From: Ampelocalamus luodianensis
Lineage: Eukaryota; Streptophyta; Magnoliopsida; Poales; Poaceae
DNA: 64,000 nucleotides
Assembly: GCA_036346255.1 (NCBI GenBank)
Contig: CM070625.1
Coordinates: forward strand, 21,537,488-21,601,487
Direction of reading: 5' to 3'
Shown: positions 12,174 through 23,699 of the stretch, piece after piece
Numbering within the stretch: the first letter of the stretch is position 1
How the letters are laid out: each line of letters begins with the position of its first letter
Notes under the pieces: generated by a model
The model's database searches: none
What the model was told of the DNA's origin: nothing
What the model saw: only the letters and a program-made list of their open reading frames with translations
Position numbers and translations under genes: made by a program

Positions 12174-13165
12174 CATCGTCTTAGCAGTCGGATCGGATTG
12201 GAGGTTTGTATCGGCCGGTGGGCGTGATCCTCTCAAAAAGCATAAGGTTGAACTAGTTTGTTTTCCTACATTTTTTATACTTTTCTTTAGTTTCTGAAAC
12301 TTTAATTTAATTTTGCCTGAAAGAGTGCAGCATCACACATCATTAATAACAGAAAATAAAGATTTACTAGCAGCTTTTTTAAAAGGCAATTACTAGCAGG
12401 CTAAAATTGATGTATGTGACATTACTAGATGACAAAGATTTATTGACCTGAACTAAACTACAGAAGTATTTGTCATTCTATACTGTAGGAGCTTGTTCTA
12501 CAGCCGGCAAATAGAGCACAATACATTATTGTTATGGATCCATCCAGAGGTAAGGCGCCTACTACAACGAATCAGAAACATCAGGAACATGAGGATATGG
12601 ACTAGCTACAAGCAGCACCCATGAAGCGTTTTCCTTCTGGCTGTTCCTATAATTGATACATTAATCCTTCAAGTAACCTATAATTAGCTTTTCGGGAAAT
12701 TTCCAAACGAACAATTTCAACGAAATCTTTCAATTTCTTATTTTATTATGTTCAACTTTATGTATTCCTCTATCCGTAGAGTACATTAAATGTAAAAAAA
12801 TAGCTATAACAAAGTTTCTGTTATTCGTATTAACAACTACTCTAGGGGGAATGTTTTTATGTGGTGCTAACGATTTAACAACTATCTTTGTCGCTCGAGA
12901 ATGTTTCAGTTTATGTTCCCTCATCTTTCCTTGGATGAACATTTCTTTGAGAATGCACGCACTTCTTGGCCCCATGCCCTCAACTAGATGTGTTGTCAGC
13001 CTATGAAAACAATCAAAATGGCTGGTCTCTCAGTTTACTAGGATTCCCTCTATCTAGCAATGTCTGTCTTATGGAGGAAGTTTCATCTCCATCCATGTTG
13101 CAGCTGCTGAAGCTGGCAGTATATTTGAAGACTGAATCATTTCCCTTTGAGATAAATCTGTTTCA
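12174..13165. other. 3' flank of the O-fucosyltransferase gene
   Basis: A/T-rich DNA downstream of the minus-strand stop at 13166-13168. The nearest part should hold the 3' UTR. No further coding exon is recognised. Confidence 0.4.
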
Positions 13166-16100
13166 CTACTTAATCCTCTGTACCTTTTTGCATAGGCATC
13201 CAGGGATAGGATTTGAATAGAAGTATTCCTCTTGCCTTGGACTTTCACCAGGTAATCTATCATATGGACCTCCGTGTCTATTTTCATGATGCTTCTTCAC
13301 TTCACTTTGAAATTCACCCCAGGTTATGGAACCGTCGTCGAGCTTGTCAATGAGCTCCACAAACTTCAGCCTACAGACAGAACAAAGATTTAGGACCTAG
13401 AATCAAGATCGACAAACTTGAACTACTATATCTAAATACGTACCTATCAGGGTTTATAGTTTTTCGGAATCCTTCAAATCTTCGGTGACCCTGCACTGCT
13501 CTGGCCATATTTCCATCATATGTATACACAAAACATCACTCTGCAGGGCCACGATGTAATCCACAGCAGCTAGTCTGTTTTGGAACAACTCGAGCGGCTC
13601 TAATTCATCCACTGTGGCTAGACTGTAGTGTGTATAGATGTTTGGATATTCAGCTTTCAGCGCATCCATGCTATGCGCACCGTATATTTCACCTGCGACG
13701 ATGTATATCTTTGTAGAGGAAGGATAGCCCATTGCTTTGAGGAATACAGCAGCTTCACGAGGAGTCATGGGACAGCTGCCTTGGAGTCGCTTCTCCTCGC
13801 TGTTGATTTCCTTCTCTTTCCAGTGCCTCACTTTGAGCCGCATATCTGTCAGCTCCTCTGCCTCATGAAGTGTCAGGTTGTGGTTGCAGCCGGTGAAGGA
13901 GAGCATGTCCTTCTCATATCTGTCCAATTCATAAATCAAATGGAAGATTACTGATCTGCAAATAATTTCTCTGCAGGAAATGAACGTTTTGTGGTTTTAA
14001 TCACCTTAAGTGAAGTGCGATATAATGGTCAGATCCATTTCTCAGCCTATCAACTAGGATGCGGCCGAGCTCTTCTATCTCTTTCCTGTACTGAAGTGCT
14101 TTGTAATTCGCACGGCAGCGAAGCCGTTGGAGAGAAGGAGCAAGACCGTTGTTAACAATTCAGGGAATCAGTATGGGTAAATCTCACTACTTTGAACTTC
14201 TTCAGTATTCTTGCAAAATCTCTGTAATAGGAAGCCTGCAAAATGGAGCTCCATCAGCCTACTCACAAGCCTGAACTTCTAAGCTTCTGCAATCAACAAT
14301 CAACAACATCGTCGATTCGTACCCTGGACCAGGAGGTGGGTGCTCTCACATAGGGTTTCACCCTTTTATAAGCTGGAGGGAGGGAATCCACAATGACAAT
14401 GTCTTCCTTTAATGTTTCCTTGAAGTGCTCAACATCGAATATATCTTTGAAATCACTATATTCAAGGACTAACTGTCAGTTTACTTGGTGTTTTCTACAG
14501 GATGAACATAAGCAGCAAAGGTACAAACCTGGGATCAGTCCAGAATGACTGATGATCCAGGGTGGGGATTACTAGTGATGCGTTCATAATCTTTGCCACT
14601 GCAACCATATCACTTATCTGTAAGAATAATTTCGGAGGAATATGAGTTAGCTGAACGGCATTGCCATGCTGGAGGGTTAACATAGGTATATACATACTCC
14701 CATTCTCATCTGGTTTAGCCCACCGTTTGCATCAACAATTAGATAACCAACAGTTGCATTGTTAGTCCCTGCAATGAGCATATGAAACATGAGAAGGTTA
14801 GCTGGAGTTGGAGCTGGAAGAAAATGAAGTGAAAGATAGAGAAGGAAATTACTGAGATGATTCCTTGGGCGTTCAATGCACTGGCTGTAACCCTCAATGT
14901 CTGGTTTCATCCATATCTCAGGTATCTGTCGATGTTTTAAAGGAAAGTTCAGTAAAGTCGAGCTGAGCACAGCACATCTGAATCAATGTCTTGCTTTCAC
15001 AAATGAAGTTTCTTGGCTGAACATAAACACAAGATTGCTTTCTGACAGGCTCTGCCAGCCCTGTCCTAAACCTATACATCATGAAGCTTGTTGTCCCTAC
15101 TCGGCCAGGCGCAACACATTTTTTTTCTCAATATATATATTTGTTCAGGGTAGGTTAGGATCCTGACAGTTCATCATAAATAAATTTCTAGTTGTCTAGG
15201 ATTAATCTTACAAAATCAGCACATCAATAATAGACAAGGAATTGAAAGAGAGCCTCATAACATTTAAACTTATTTTTTTAAAAAATAAGTTATGGGAAGA
15301 TAATATCCTTAAGTCAATCAATTAGAGTCAATTTCTAAAAAAGAGAGGATCATTTTAGAGAATTTAAGGTCTTTTTTCTTATAGAAAAGTGATGTGTAGG
15401 AAAGTAGTTTTTATCCGCCAAAACTTCCACTGTTACTGCACTAAACCTTTTTTTCCTCTCTTGAAATGCTTGATTTGATAATTATAAGGGAAAGCAACCT
15501 CGGCGGCACCAACCCCATGCCACTCAAAATTTCATTGTGAGTGAACACTGGCCCTCGATGGCTCAACAGCGACCAGAAAAAGAACAAAAGCGATGTATCT
15601 CATATGTAGAGACAAAGAAATACCGCAAAGAACAAGAAAAACATTTGCACATTTTTTTAAAAGATAAAGGGGGTCGCCTCATTTCTAGACTCTGGAACTC
15701 ACGTCATATGCTCTCTGTTCTTTTTTTAGAGGTTCAGGATTTACCCTATTCGAACTGTCTTAAAGAAGAAGAAACACCTTACTCTGCAAGGTAACCACAG
15801 GAGTAGCGCTCAGACCGTAACGGGCTGGAGCCTAAAGCTCCTCTAGCCACTGTGCCCCAACACAGCTCTTACCTCACTGTGTCTAACACAACCTCGTGAG
15901 ACACCATGCCGAGCCGGGGGCTTAAGCTCTGGTGGGCTGGGCAAACGCAGCCGCCAAGCCAGACGAGCTTCGCTCACTTCTCATATGCTCTCTGTTCTTC
16001 TTGAAGAAAATTCGAATGACTCATGCTAACAACAAATACAAGCGAATCCTTGTCGTTACCATCAATCCTTTCTCCCGTATACACGATCAGCGACGAGCAA

Positions 16101-17109
16101 AGATCCAAACACGTCTCCTTTTTCTTTTTATCGATCGAGGGTTTACACATTACACCCATCGTCCTTTTGCCATCAAGAAGCAACCGTGCCTTTTCTGTTT
16201 AGTGCGTTTCGATCATTTGATCAGAAAGCAAAACGCTCCAAGAGATCAAAGCTATCTCGCCAAACTTTTGTGCATTTGAAGTTGCATCGTATTCGTCCTG
16301 ACTGTCCAGTTACCATTTTAAATCGTCTATAGCGAGAATCCGAATCCGATCAACAGTAGCTCAGCTCAGGATACCCCAAAATGCAAATCTAGAAGTCCAA
16401 CTGACCAACGAATCCAAAAACACCCAAAAACTCACTCCAAATTCCAAATGCTCCATGTACATGCATAGTACTACGTACTGCCCAATTGTTAAATACCTGC
16501 GAGTGTGTGTGGTTATTCGTTTAAAAAAAGTGCATGCACAGTTAGTGAACTAAATGATCGTTGTAATAAAGGACTTGACCGAGTGATGAACGGCGATATG
16601 CACGTACGCACCGGGGGGTCGGGCGGGCGGCGCGTGAGAGCTGTCAAGTTCTCCTCCGTCCACCCCAACACGTCGGCGTCGGCCACCTCCACCCTCTGCA
16701 CGAGCCTCCCGCCCTCGTCGCCATCGCCGCCCGCGCCCGCGCCGCCGCCGCTCCCTCCTCCCCGGTGCGAGCCCAAGAACCCGACGACCGCGACGAGGCC
16801 GAGAATGCACAGCAGGACGCCCCTCATCCAGGCCTGGCCGCCTGGGCCCCACGCGCGCTTCCTCCGCGCCAACAGCAGCGCCGCCCTCCCGCTGCAGGGC
16901 GTGACGGCCGCGGCGCCGTGCCCGTGCCCGCCCTCGTCGTCGTTGCCGAATGGGTCGAGGGCGCCGCCGCAGTCGTCGTGCGCGTCGACGCGCTCGATGT
17001 CGTTGAGCCGCCTGCGGTGCGGGCCGGAGCCGGAGTGGATGGGGCTCGTGGAGCAGGAAGACGACGAGCAGGTGGTTGCCGTGGATGACAACGTCGCGGC
17101 CGCAGCCAT
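13166..17109 (-). CDS. O-fucosyltransferase family protein, 8 exons, two frame breaks
   Basis: This is a plant GDP-fucose O-fucosyltransferase-family gene (the DUF246 group), expected to act as a type II membrane protein in the Golgi. Modelled exons are 17109-16612, 14925-14853, 14768-14698, 14617-14529, 14455-14323, 14235-14005, 13919-13444 and 13370-13166, with GT...AG splice sites. Exon 1 encodes a Ser-rich and basic N-terminus and a membrane span near residues 97-114 (RGVLLCILGLVAVVGFLGS). Family motifs follow in order: EIWMKPD, VDANGGLNQMRMG, SFWTDP, PTSWSR, HLRYEKDML, AGEIYG, and GGPYDRLPGESPRQEEYFY with PGCLC near the end. The length, about 590 codons, is normal. Two breaks are visible: one extra base in exon 6 around 14156-14167, after FTHTDS, which brings in TAA, and one missing T near 13530 in exon 7 (SDV...YTYDGN). 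They could be sequencing errors or real damage. The direct substrate is unknown. The family call is very secure. Confidence 0.88.
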
Positions 17110-17498
17110 AGCCCTGCCAGGAAACCGGGGCGTGCGGCCTCGCTTAACCGCGCGGTTTTGTTCGGCGGGGCGCCTAAGAATAGGATCGCCGCGGGAGACT
17201 AGAGAAGGTGGGTGAAGGGGAGAAAAGCCCGGGAAAGAAACAGGACGTGGTGGTATGCTCTCGCCTCTAGCCCCCCTCCCTCTTGGCAACCGCCGCCCCG
17301 CGAGTGAGCGAGTGAGGAGGTGCGCGTACGTCTCAGCGACTCTGCGTTTTGTGCCGCGCGCGCGCGCGCGTACGCCCACATCGCGTCGTATCGTACGCGC
17401 GCCTCGGTCTCCCGGGAAGCGTGGGCGCGGAGCACGTACGACGTACGACGCACCGATCGACCGACCGCGCGGGGCGGGGATCGTCGGATCGATCGTAA
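17110..17498 (-). promoter_or_regulatory. GC-rich 5' region of the O-fucosyltransferase gene
   Basis: The 390 bp upstream of the ATG are GC-rich, with a (CG)n tract near 17360-17371, as in many grass promoters and 5' UTRs. I see no convincing TATA box. A Tourist-like MITE begins at 17499, so distal promoter sequence has been displaced by at least 592 bp. The reading frame stays open upstream of the chosen ATG; MAAAATLSS was picked because it is the last upstream Met before the conserved anchor. Confidence 0.45.
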
Positions 17499-18090
17499 GG
17501 CCTGTTTGGTACAGCGCCGCAGATAGTTATATTAAAATTTTGGCATTGTCAAAATGTAGACAAATGCCAAAATCTAGATAAAAAAAAGTGTTTGAATTGT
17601 AGTCATACTAATTCACGGGTAATACCGAAATTGATGTGTTTGGATTGCAGGTATGCCAAAATTATGAGTATAACATATGAGTTCCACATGATATATATAT
17701 TTTTTTGCCCCAAAATATATCAACATAGGTCTTGTTTGGTTGATAAAATGACAAAGAACACAACAGTTCAAACAGATCACAAATCGGATACTCGGTTTAG
17801 AAAATATGATCATTTAAAACTAATTAATCCATCTAAATATGCAATTAATGCACTTGCCTCATCCTATCATCATGTAACACCTGTCACTATGCACTGTTGA
17901 TGCCCTACCAATTCCTTGGTGCCCTGTTTTGAAACCAAAAAAATGCCAAAGGAATGGTATCCCAAAGCTTGGCAATACCAAATTATTTGGGGCAATACCA
18001 AATTTTGGTATTGAACCAAATGATGGCCAAATTTTCAGAGTAACGCTAACTTTTGGTATGGTTATCTGGGGCGTCGAACCAAACAGCCCC
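17499..18090. mobile_element. Tourist-like (PIF/Harbinger) MITE, 592 bp
   Basis: It starts GGCCTGTTTGGTACAGCGCC and ends GGGGCGTCGAACCAAACAGCCCC (last part given), which form imperfect inverted ends. TAA flanks both sides (17496-17498 and 18091-18093), the usual Tourist target duplication. The interior is A/T-rich with no transposase. Confidence 0.85.
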
Positions 18091-18111
18091 TAAGTTTGCG
18101 CACGCCGTGCG

Positions 18112-21100
18112 TGGCGTGCTTTTGTATGGTTTTTTGCTGCGGAAGTATGAAAAATCTAGTGGTGGCATTCTATGCTCGTGTCGACATCAGTGTGCGTGCG
18201 TATCACATTCCCGTTTTCGGATGTGAATAGTGATTACCATTTGGTTCTTGGATTTCAAAACCTTAATTCAAATTATGGTATTTCCTCAAATCTTCTAGCT
18301 TCTAGCCAAGCTCAGGTTTGTGTTTCAAAATTCCTTGTAATTCTCGAATTCAAAATTCAAGTTTGAATTCCTCTTTTTAGATTTGGGCCCTTTTTCTCTT
18401 TTGCCCTCCTCTCTTGTTTTGGACTCAGCCCGTTTTTCTTCTTGGGCGGCCCATTTCTCCCTCCTAGCCTCCTGGCTCAGCTCCACCCGGCCCACCTCCT
18501 CCTCTCGACCTTCTTGGCCAATCAACCCCCACCCTCCTACTTCCTTCTTCCCTGGGCGGGTCATGCCCCCGTCACCGAGCACCCCATCGCCTACGCCATC
18601 CCGTGCGCCCCTGCCACCACCACGCTGTCCTCTGGCCCTTTGCCGCCACTTGCTCCCGCCTACTCCTCTACCGCCAAAGACCGCAGCGCCCTCCCTCTCA
18701 TCTCGTCTTGTCCCCGTGATGCCATGCTGCCCGGTCTGAGCACTGCGCCCGCATCACTGGCGTCACCATTGCGTCAGCAAGCCCCTCAAGTCTTCATCCT
18801 CCTCGTCTTTCTCCCGCTGCGCGCACCTGCAGCCATCTGCTCCTTGACCAGGCGCCAAGCTTCCACCCCGTCGCGCCCGCGCTATAGCCCCATGCTGTGG
18901 CCACCTCAGGACAAAACTCCCTCCCCAACGGCTCCCGGCTCGTGCATGCCTATAAGAGAGCCCCAAGATCACCTTTGCCTCCCCATTTCTTTCCCCTCCT
19001 CTCCTGGTAAGCCTCCCAAAAAAACCGCCGCACCCGAGGCCCTTTTCGGCCGCACCGCCTCACTGCCGCGCCACCACTCCAGTGAGCTCCTCGCCCGGCC
19101 AACCCCATCACCAGCTGCCCCACGACGCGAGGAAGCTATCCCCCACCACCACTCTCCTTCCCTACTGCCGAGATGCACCACCACCGTAGCTCCCTTCTCC
19201 TCCGCCTTGGCCGCCGCCGTACCACCACCACGGCCACCCCCAAGCTACCCGGACCACCCCGTCGGCCCGTGCGCGCATCACCCTCCTCCCCGTGCCACTC
19301 TGCCGCTGGCATCGCACCTGACCGAGCGCCGGCGCCGTCGCCTTTCACCTGCCGCTTGCTCCATGACCGCCGGTCTCCGCCGCCGGTGCCCTTGAGGCCA
19401 CCACCCACAGGGAGGCCCATTTTGCTGGTGTGCCCGTCATCCCGTGCCTCCACTCACCGGCGCCGCCTTCACTCCCCCAACCACCGAGCCTCCCTCTGCT
19501 CCCCTTTTCTCTGTGACCGAAAGAAATCAAATGGGGATGAGTTGATTTTGCTTGAGTGGCCCCCCACTTGTCAATGACCCTAAGTCCCTCTCCCTCTCTT
19601 TATGACAAGTGGGCCTGTGCTTGTGGACTTGGTCCATGCCCTTTTGAGCCAAGTCACTACATATTGGGACCCACACGTCAGGGTTCCTCTCCCTCTTTCT
19701 ATTTTCTTGTTTTATTTCAAAAGCAAGACTTCAAAAGCGCCGTTCTCCCTCATCGTAATTCCAAAATTTATGAAATTTGTTTCTAAAAATTTGTAATTTA
19801 AAGACCTTGCTATGGCACTGGTCTTGTTTTAATTGGAGTTCATTTGTTGTGTCTTGTGTACTTATTTGTTCTCTTTACCTATTTGCCCTTTTTTTCAGTA
19901 CTTTCGTCCGCATAGAGTTCGAAGACGCTAGAGATCTCCACTTCGATCAAACACAAGATTGTCAAGACTCTCTTGCTTTTAACCAAGGCGAGTCAATACT
20001 TTGATCATTTTGATCCTACATTTTATGCAAATTATATTCATTTAAAATAGCAAATTGCATGCTTTAATTACTTAAACAAATGTATGTTAAAGCTTAAGGT
20101 AGTTAAATACCCATTTGATAATTAATTAATTATTATGCCATTGATTGATAATTGAATCCATTATTCCATGTCAACCTAGTAACTATGTGGTAATTACTAG
20201 TATAGGTTGTAATTAAGCGATCTGCTAGTCTTGCTTAAATACCAGGGCATTAAATGCCTTAATCATCATCTCTTAAAATCATAAAAATGGATATGGGCAG
20301 TCATTACGGGTAAAATGACTGGAATGTTTGAGATGATCTATTTTATGCTTCTCAAAAACCCTAATAACTTGTTGTTACTGTCTGGGCAGATGGTATGATG
20401 GATGGTATGTTGATGGGTGCTAATACAGCCCAAGGAATGTTGGTTTGTGGATGGTATGTAGAATGAACCGCCTAGATAACCCTAAAGACTTAATCTTGTT
20501 ATGACCTCTCATTGTAAAACAAGTACAACCACAAGTCTATAAATTACAACCTGGCTAAATAATTTGTATCTATCAGTACGAGTTGCACCAGGTAGATGAC
20601 CCACGGCACCGTAAGCCTTTGCGGCGAAGGGTTGGGGTGCACGACGAAAGTCATTAGATGGCGCAAGAGGGGGTCTGGGTAAGGGTTGACGGGTCTTCAT
20701 GAGTGTAACCCTTATCAGATGAAACCTTAGCGAGTGTAACTAATACTGAGGGAGGCATTATAAAGACCTTGTGATGATCTCTCCTTGATTCACATATATA
20801 AGAAAACGTGTGTATATGTCAAGACGATTATCTCTTGTGAGTAAAGTGTACAACTACTACGAGGATCCAGAAGTTGGAAGCCTAGAAAATCATGAGTAGT
20901 TTAGTTCTTGTAGTCTAGGCCTCGCCTCAGTCCACCTGACTCTATCGGTGCTTGCGTGTATCCAATATTATCCAAGTCGTTGGTTAATATCGGATGCACA
21001 CGGGTTTTCACAGTCGCTTGTCTGTAGAGAGATGTGCTCTCACCCTTTTACTTCCACTGTAGTTCCGTTGTCTTTTGTAATATAATCAATTTGGCCTATT

Positions 21101-21287
21101 CGGCCTTTATTGTAAAACTTGACCCGATGCGGTCTATGTAAACTCTGATGTGTTAATTAATGAATGGTGTGGTTTCGCGCCATATATAAAATGATTCAGC
21201 AATTTGTCTATGAGTGCTATCTACTGATCCAGGAAATAGCACAGTATTTGCACAGAGGATTTGGATTTGCAAAATCCGGGTCCGACA
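18112..21287. mobile_element. solo LTR of a large gypsy-type retrotransposon (3176 bp)
   Basis: The block begins TGGCGTGC and ends GGGTCCGACA, with a perfect 5-bp target duplication GTGCG at 18107-18111 and 21288-21292. No gag, pol, second LTR or primer-binding site follows, so it is a solo LTR. It contains a C-rich low-complexity part (about 18440-19500), a TATA-like CACATATATAAG near 20792-20803 and a long U3/R-like AT-rich tail. The length fits grass gypsy families with LTRs of about 3 kb (RIRE3/RIRE8-like, from memory). Long open frames inside the C-rich part are by-products of composition. Confidence 0.88.
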
Positions 21288-21292
21288 GTGCG

Positions 21293-21961
21293 TGACATGT
21301 CGCACATCATGTTCGGCTTCGAATTCGATAATGTCAAGCTGTGTACTGGTGATAGGTTACGTAGGATACAGATGTCAAATGGTATACATAGGGAGCTGAG
21401 GTGTAACTGTGAGGAAGGTGTTTATGGTCGTCCGATCAGGGTAACAGACGACTCTGATCAGCCCGAGGGCATCGATAAGAAGAGCTAGCTAGGACGGGTT
21501 GGTCCGATACGGTATAAGCTAGCTTTGGTTTTCCTTTTTGGTAAGATGACTCGGACATTAGCGGCGGAGTTAGGATCTTCACCGTGAGAGTGCGAACTTA
21601 AATAACATAGAGTTTTACTGATTTGAGACTAGCTGAATAATTCACTACTAACTATTTTACTTCTACATAATACATAATTTATACAATTCTACGTGCTAAC
21701 CTACAATCTAACACTTACACATAATCACAAATGTCATTGTTTGTACTAAAACTTATTACATGTATATATATAAACTATATATAACAAGTATTTTCCAAAA
21801 AAAGTTGGGGTACAACTGTACTTCATACCCTTATACTAGCTCTGCCACTGTCGGACATGCACCTTTGTATATAGCACGTAGCTAGCAAGTATGGAAATGT
21901 TTTTTGTTTTAAATTTTAAAGAAGTGTAGAAAGTTTATGAATGCGTTTTTTCCATATATAT
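21293..21961. other. DNA between solo LTR and large MULE; unrecognised short ORF
   Basis: A plus-strand frame continues from the solo LTR end to a stop at 21486-21488. It includes FGFEFDNVKLCTGDRL and CNCEEGVYGRPIRV, with fairly even codon use. I do not recognise it. The LTR insertion removed or displaced any 5' part. The rest (21490-21961) is AT-rich without a gene. Confidence 0.3.
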
Positions 21962-21970
21962 ATGAAAATG

Positions 21971-22331
21971 GTATGGTACTCCTGGGAGTACGTACTTCCA
22001 CTTCTCATATATCACTTAAATCGTATGATGATACCTAATTACCTATTTGAGCATACTCTAATAATAATTATAAGATACCCCAAAGTGAGTTCCATAAAAA
22101 AATTCATTAAAATCCAATTTTTATAGCAAAATTTGTATACATACGTCTTTTATATATGAAAAAGGTTATATAACAAAAACAAAGGGCTTCAATGAATTCT
22201 TTTAAGCAAGTCACATTGGAGTATCTTATAATTGGTATTTAAACATACTAAAAGTGATAAAGAAGTATAATATATTCATTTAAGTGGTATATTGGAAGTG
22301 GAAGTACATACTCTCAGGAGTACAAAACGGG

Positions 22332-22404
<73 letters not shown>

Positions 22405-22515
22405 ACTGTAGCGCTATTCAATGTTCGCACGCTGAATAGCTATTCTGCATGCGGGTCGCGGCCTGGGCTGTGCTGCATGCGACTCGCCAACCCACGCTAC
22501 CTCGCGCTTCCCGCT
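21971..22515 (+). repeat. left long terminal inverted repeat of the large MULE
   Basis: It consists of a fold-back part (about 21975-22324) whose own ends pair (GTACTCCTGGGAGTAC with GTACATACTCTCAGGAGTAC), then AAAACGGGCGT, an (AC)n tract, GCTGAATAGCTATTC and CGACTCGCCAAC. The same order is found, complemented, at 29470-29490 plus 37930-38139 plus 40116-40467. Confidence 0.7.
22335..22402. repeat. (AC)n microsatellite in the left TIR
   Basis: Sixty-eight bases of uninterrupted AC. The matching position in the right TIR holds (AT)n(GT)n. Confidence 0.95.
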
Positions 22516-22539
22516 TGGGATCGGCGATAAAACACACAC

Positions 22540-22990
22540 GTGCATTGCGATCGGTGGTAAAAGTCTCCGAATCGTCCAATCTAGTAGTAAAACCCCATAT
22601 CAAAGCGATTCACGGTGAAATCGAGAGTAAAAAAAGATCATGTGTCACCTAAATCAGCAGTAAAAAAACTTGTTACTCCTGCAATCGACAGTAAAACCAA
22701 AATCATTGGTACGCCGTAGATCGGATGTTAGTTGACAGTAAAGTTACTCCTGGGGAATATTGGTACGGTGATAACGAAACTACGGGTAGGCACATGTGTA
22801 CCCAATCTATTTTTACTGCTGACTCACTTAGTGTTTACTGTCCCCTCGCCCCCATTACTGTGTGCGGCACGGTTTACTGTATGTTCCCATCTGTATTACT
22901 ATAAGTGACATGAATTATTACTGCCATGGATATGTATCTAATTACTGGTCCTGTTAATGTGATTTACTTGATGTCAAAATGATTTTACTG
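22540..22990. repeat. subterminal array of CAGTAAA / TTTACTG motifs
   Basis: From about 22550 to 22740, (C/G)AGTAAAA or GGTAAAA recurs every 28-45 bp in one orientation. From about 22800 to 22990 the complement TTTACTG or ATTACTG recurs every 13-35 bp. Further copies fill the noncoding parts of the element (see findings). An array of short motifs next to a TIR is a common place for transposase binding, but that role is inference. Confidence 0.75.
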
Positions 22991-23699
22991 TAAGACAAAA
23001 CTTGTCGATATGACCACCATTCACCGTTCGTTCGGACAAAAAAAAACTCTCCCCTCCCCAAAAATTGTTGTTCGACACCTACAATAAAAGAGCGAGAGAT
23101 CTCATGCATCCCACTAAATGTGCTCCCCACATAATCAATCATAAAATCAGACCACCTCCCCCTCTCCACGTTTGCCCCGATCATTTTCGCTTCTCCCCCC
23201 GACACCCCACCATCGTCTTCGTCCAATGACTCCCTTTCAATGAATTGCATCGATAATGACTACTGGAAGTCCCCCCGCGAGGGCAGAGGAACCCCGCTCG
23301 GTGGTGCTCGTTCTTCGTCGCTAGTGTCGGTCAGATCTCCCACCAGCGCATGCAGATTGCCCCCTCATTTACTGTAGTACTCGACAAAACGATGGACGAC
23401 CCAGGTTTCTCTACACAGATGGCTACGCCATCAATAAACGATGTACCCCTGGCTGTAAGCCCCCTCGACAACCGGGATCCTCTCCTCCACTAAACCCTCC
23501 ACTGTTTCTCCAAGCGAGATGAGGACACCGGACGCCGATCGGACGTACACCCACGTATGTGTGTTTCACGAAACTTTGTGTGCGTTTTGTACTACCAGTA
23601 TGACGACCATTTATTATGTTTACACTCTTCAATAATTTACTGCTCTATCTAGTGTCGTATACTTGTTTTCTATTGTATATTAATGTGTTTTACTGATGT

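Noticed and set aside
15780..15960. Possible small RNA or SINE in intron 1 of the O-fucosyltransferase gene
   Set aside because: The GC-rich patch has no recognisable ends, duplication or promoter boxes.
16505..17215. 236-codon plus-strand open frame
   Set aside because: It is antisense to exon 1 of the O-fucosyltransferase gene, whose minus-strand reading has the membrane anchor and joins conserved exons.
18442..19395. 317-codon open frame in C-rich DNA
   Set aside because: It lies wholly inside a solo LTR with clear target duplications; it is Pro/Ser/Ala-rich and has no domain.
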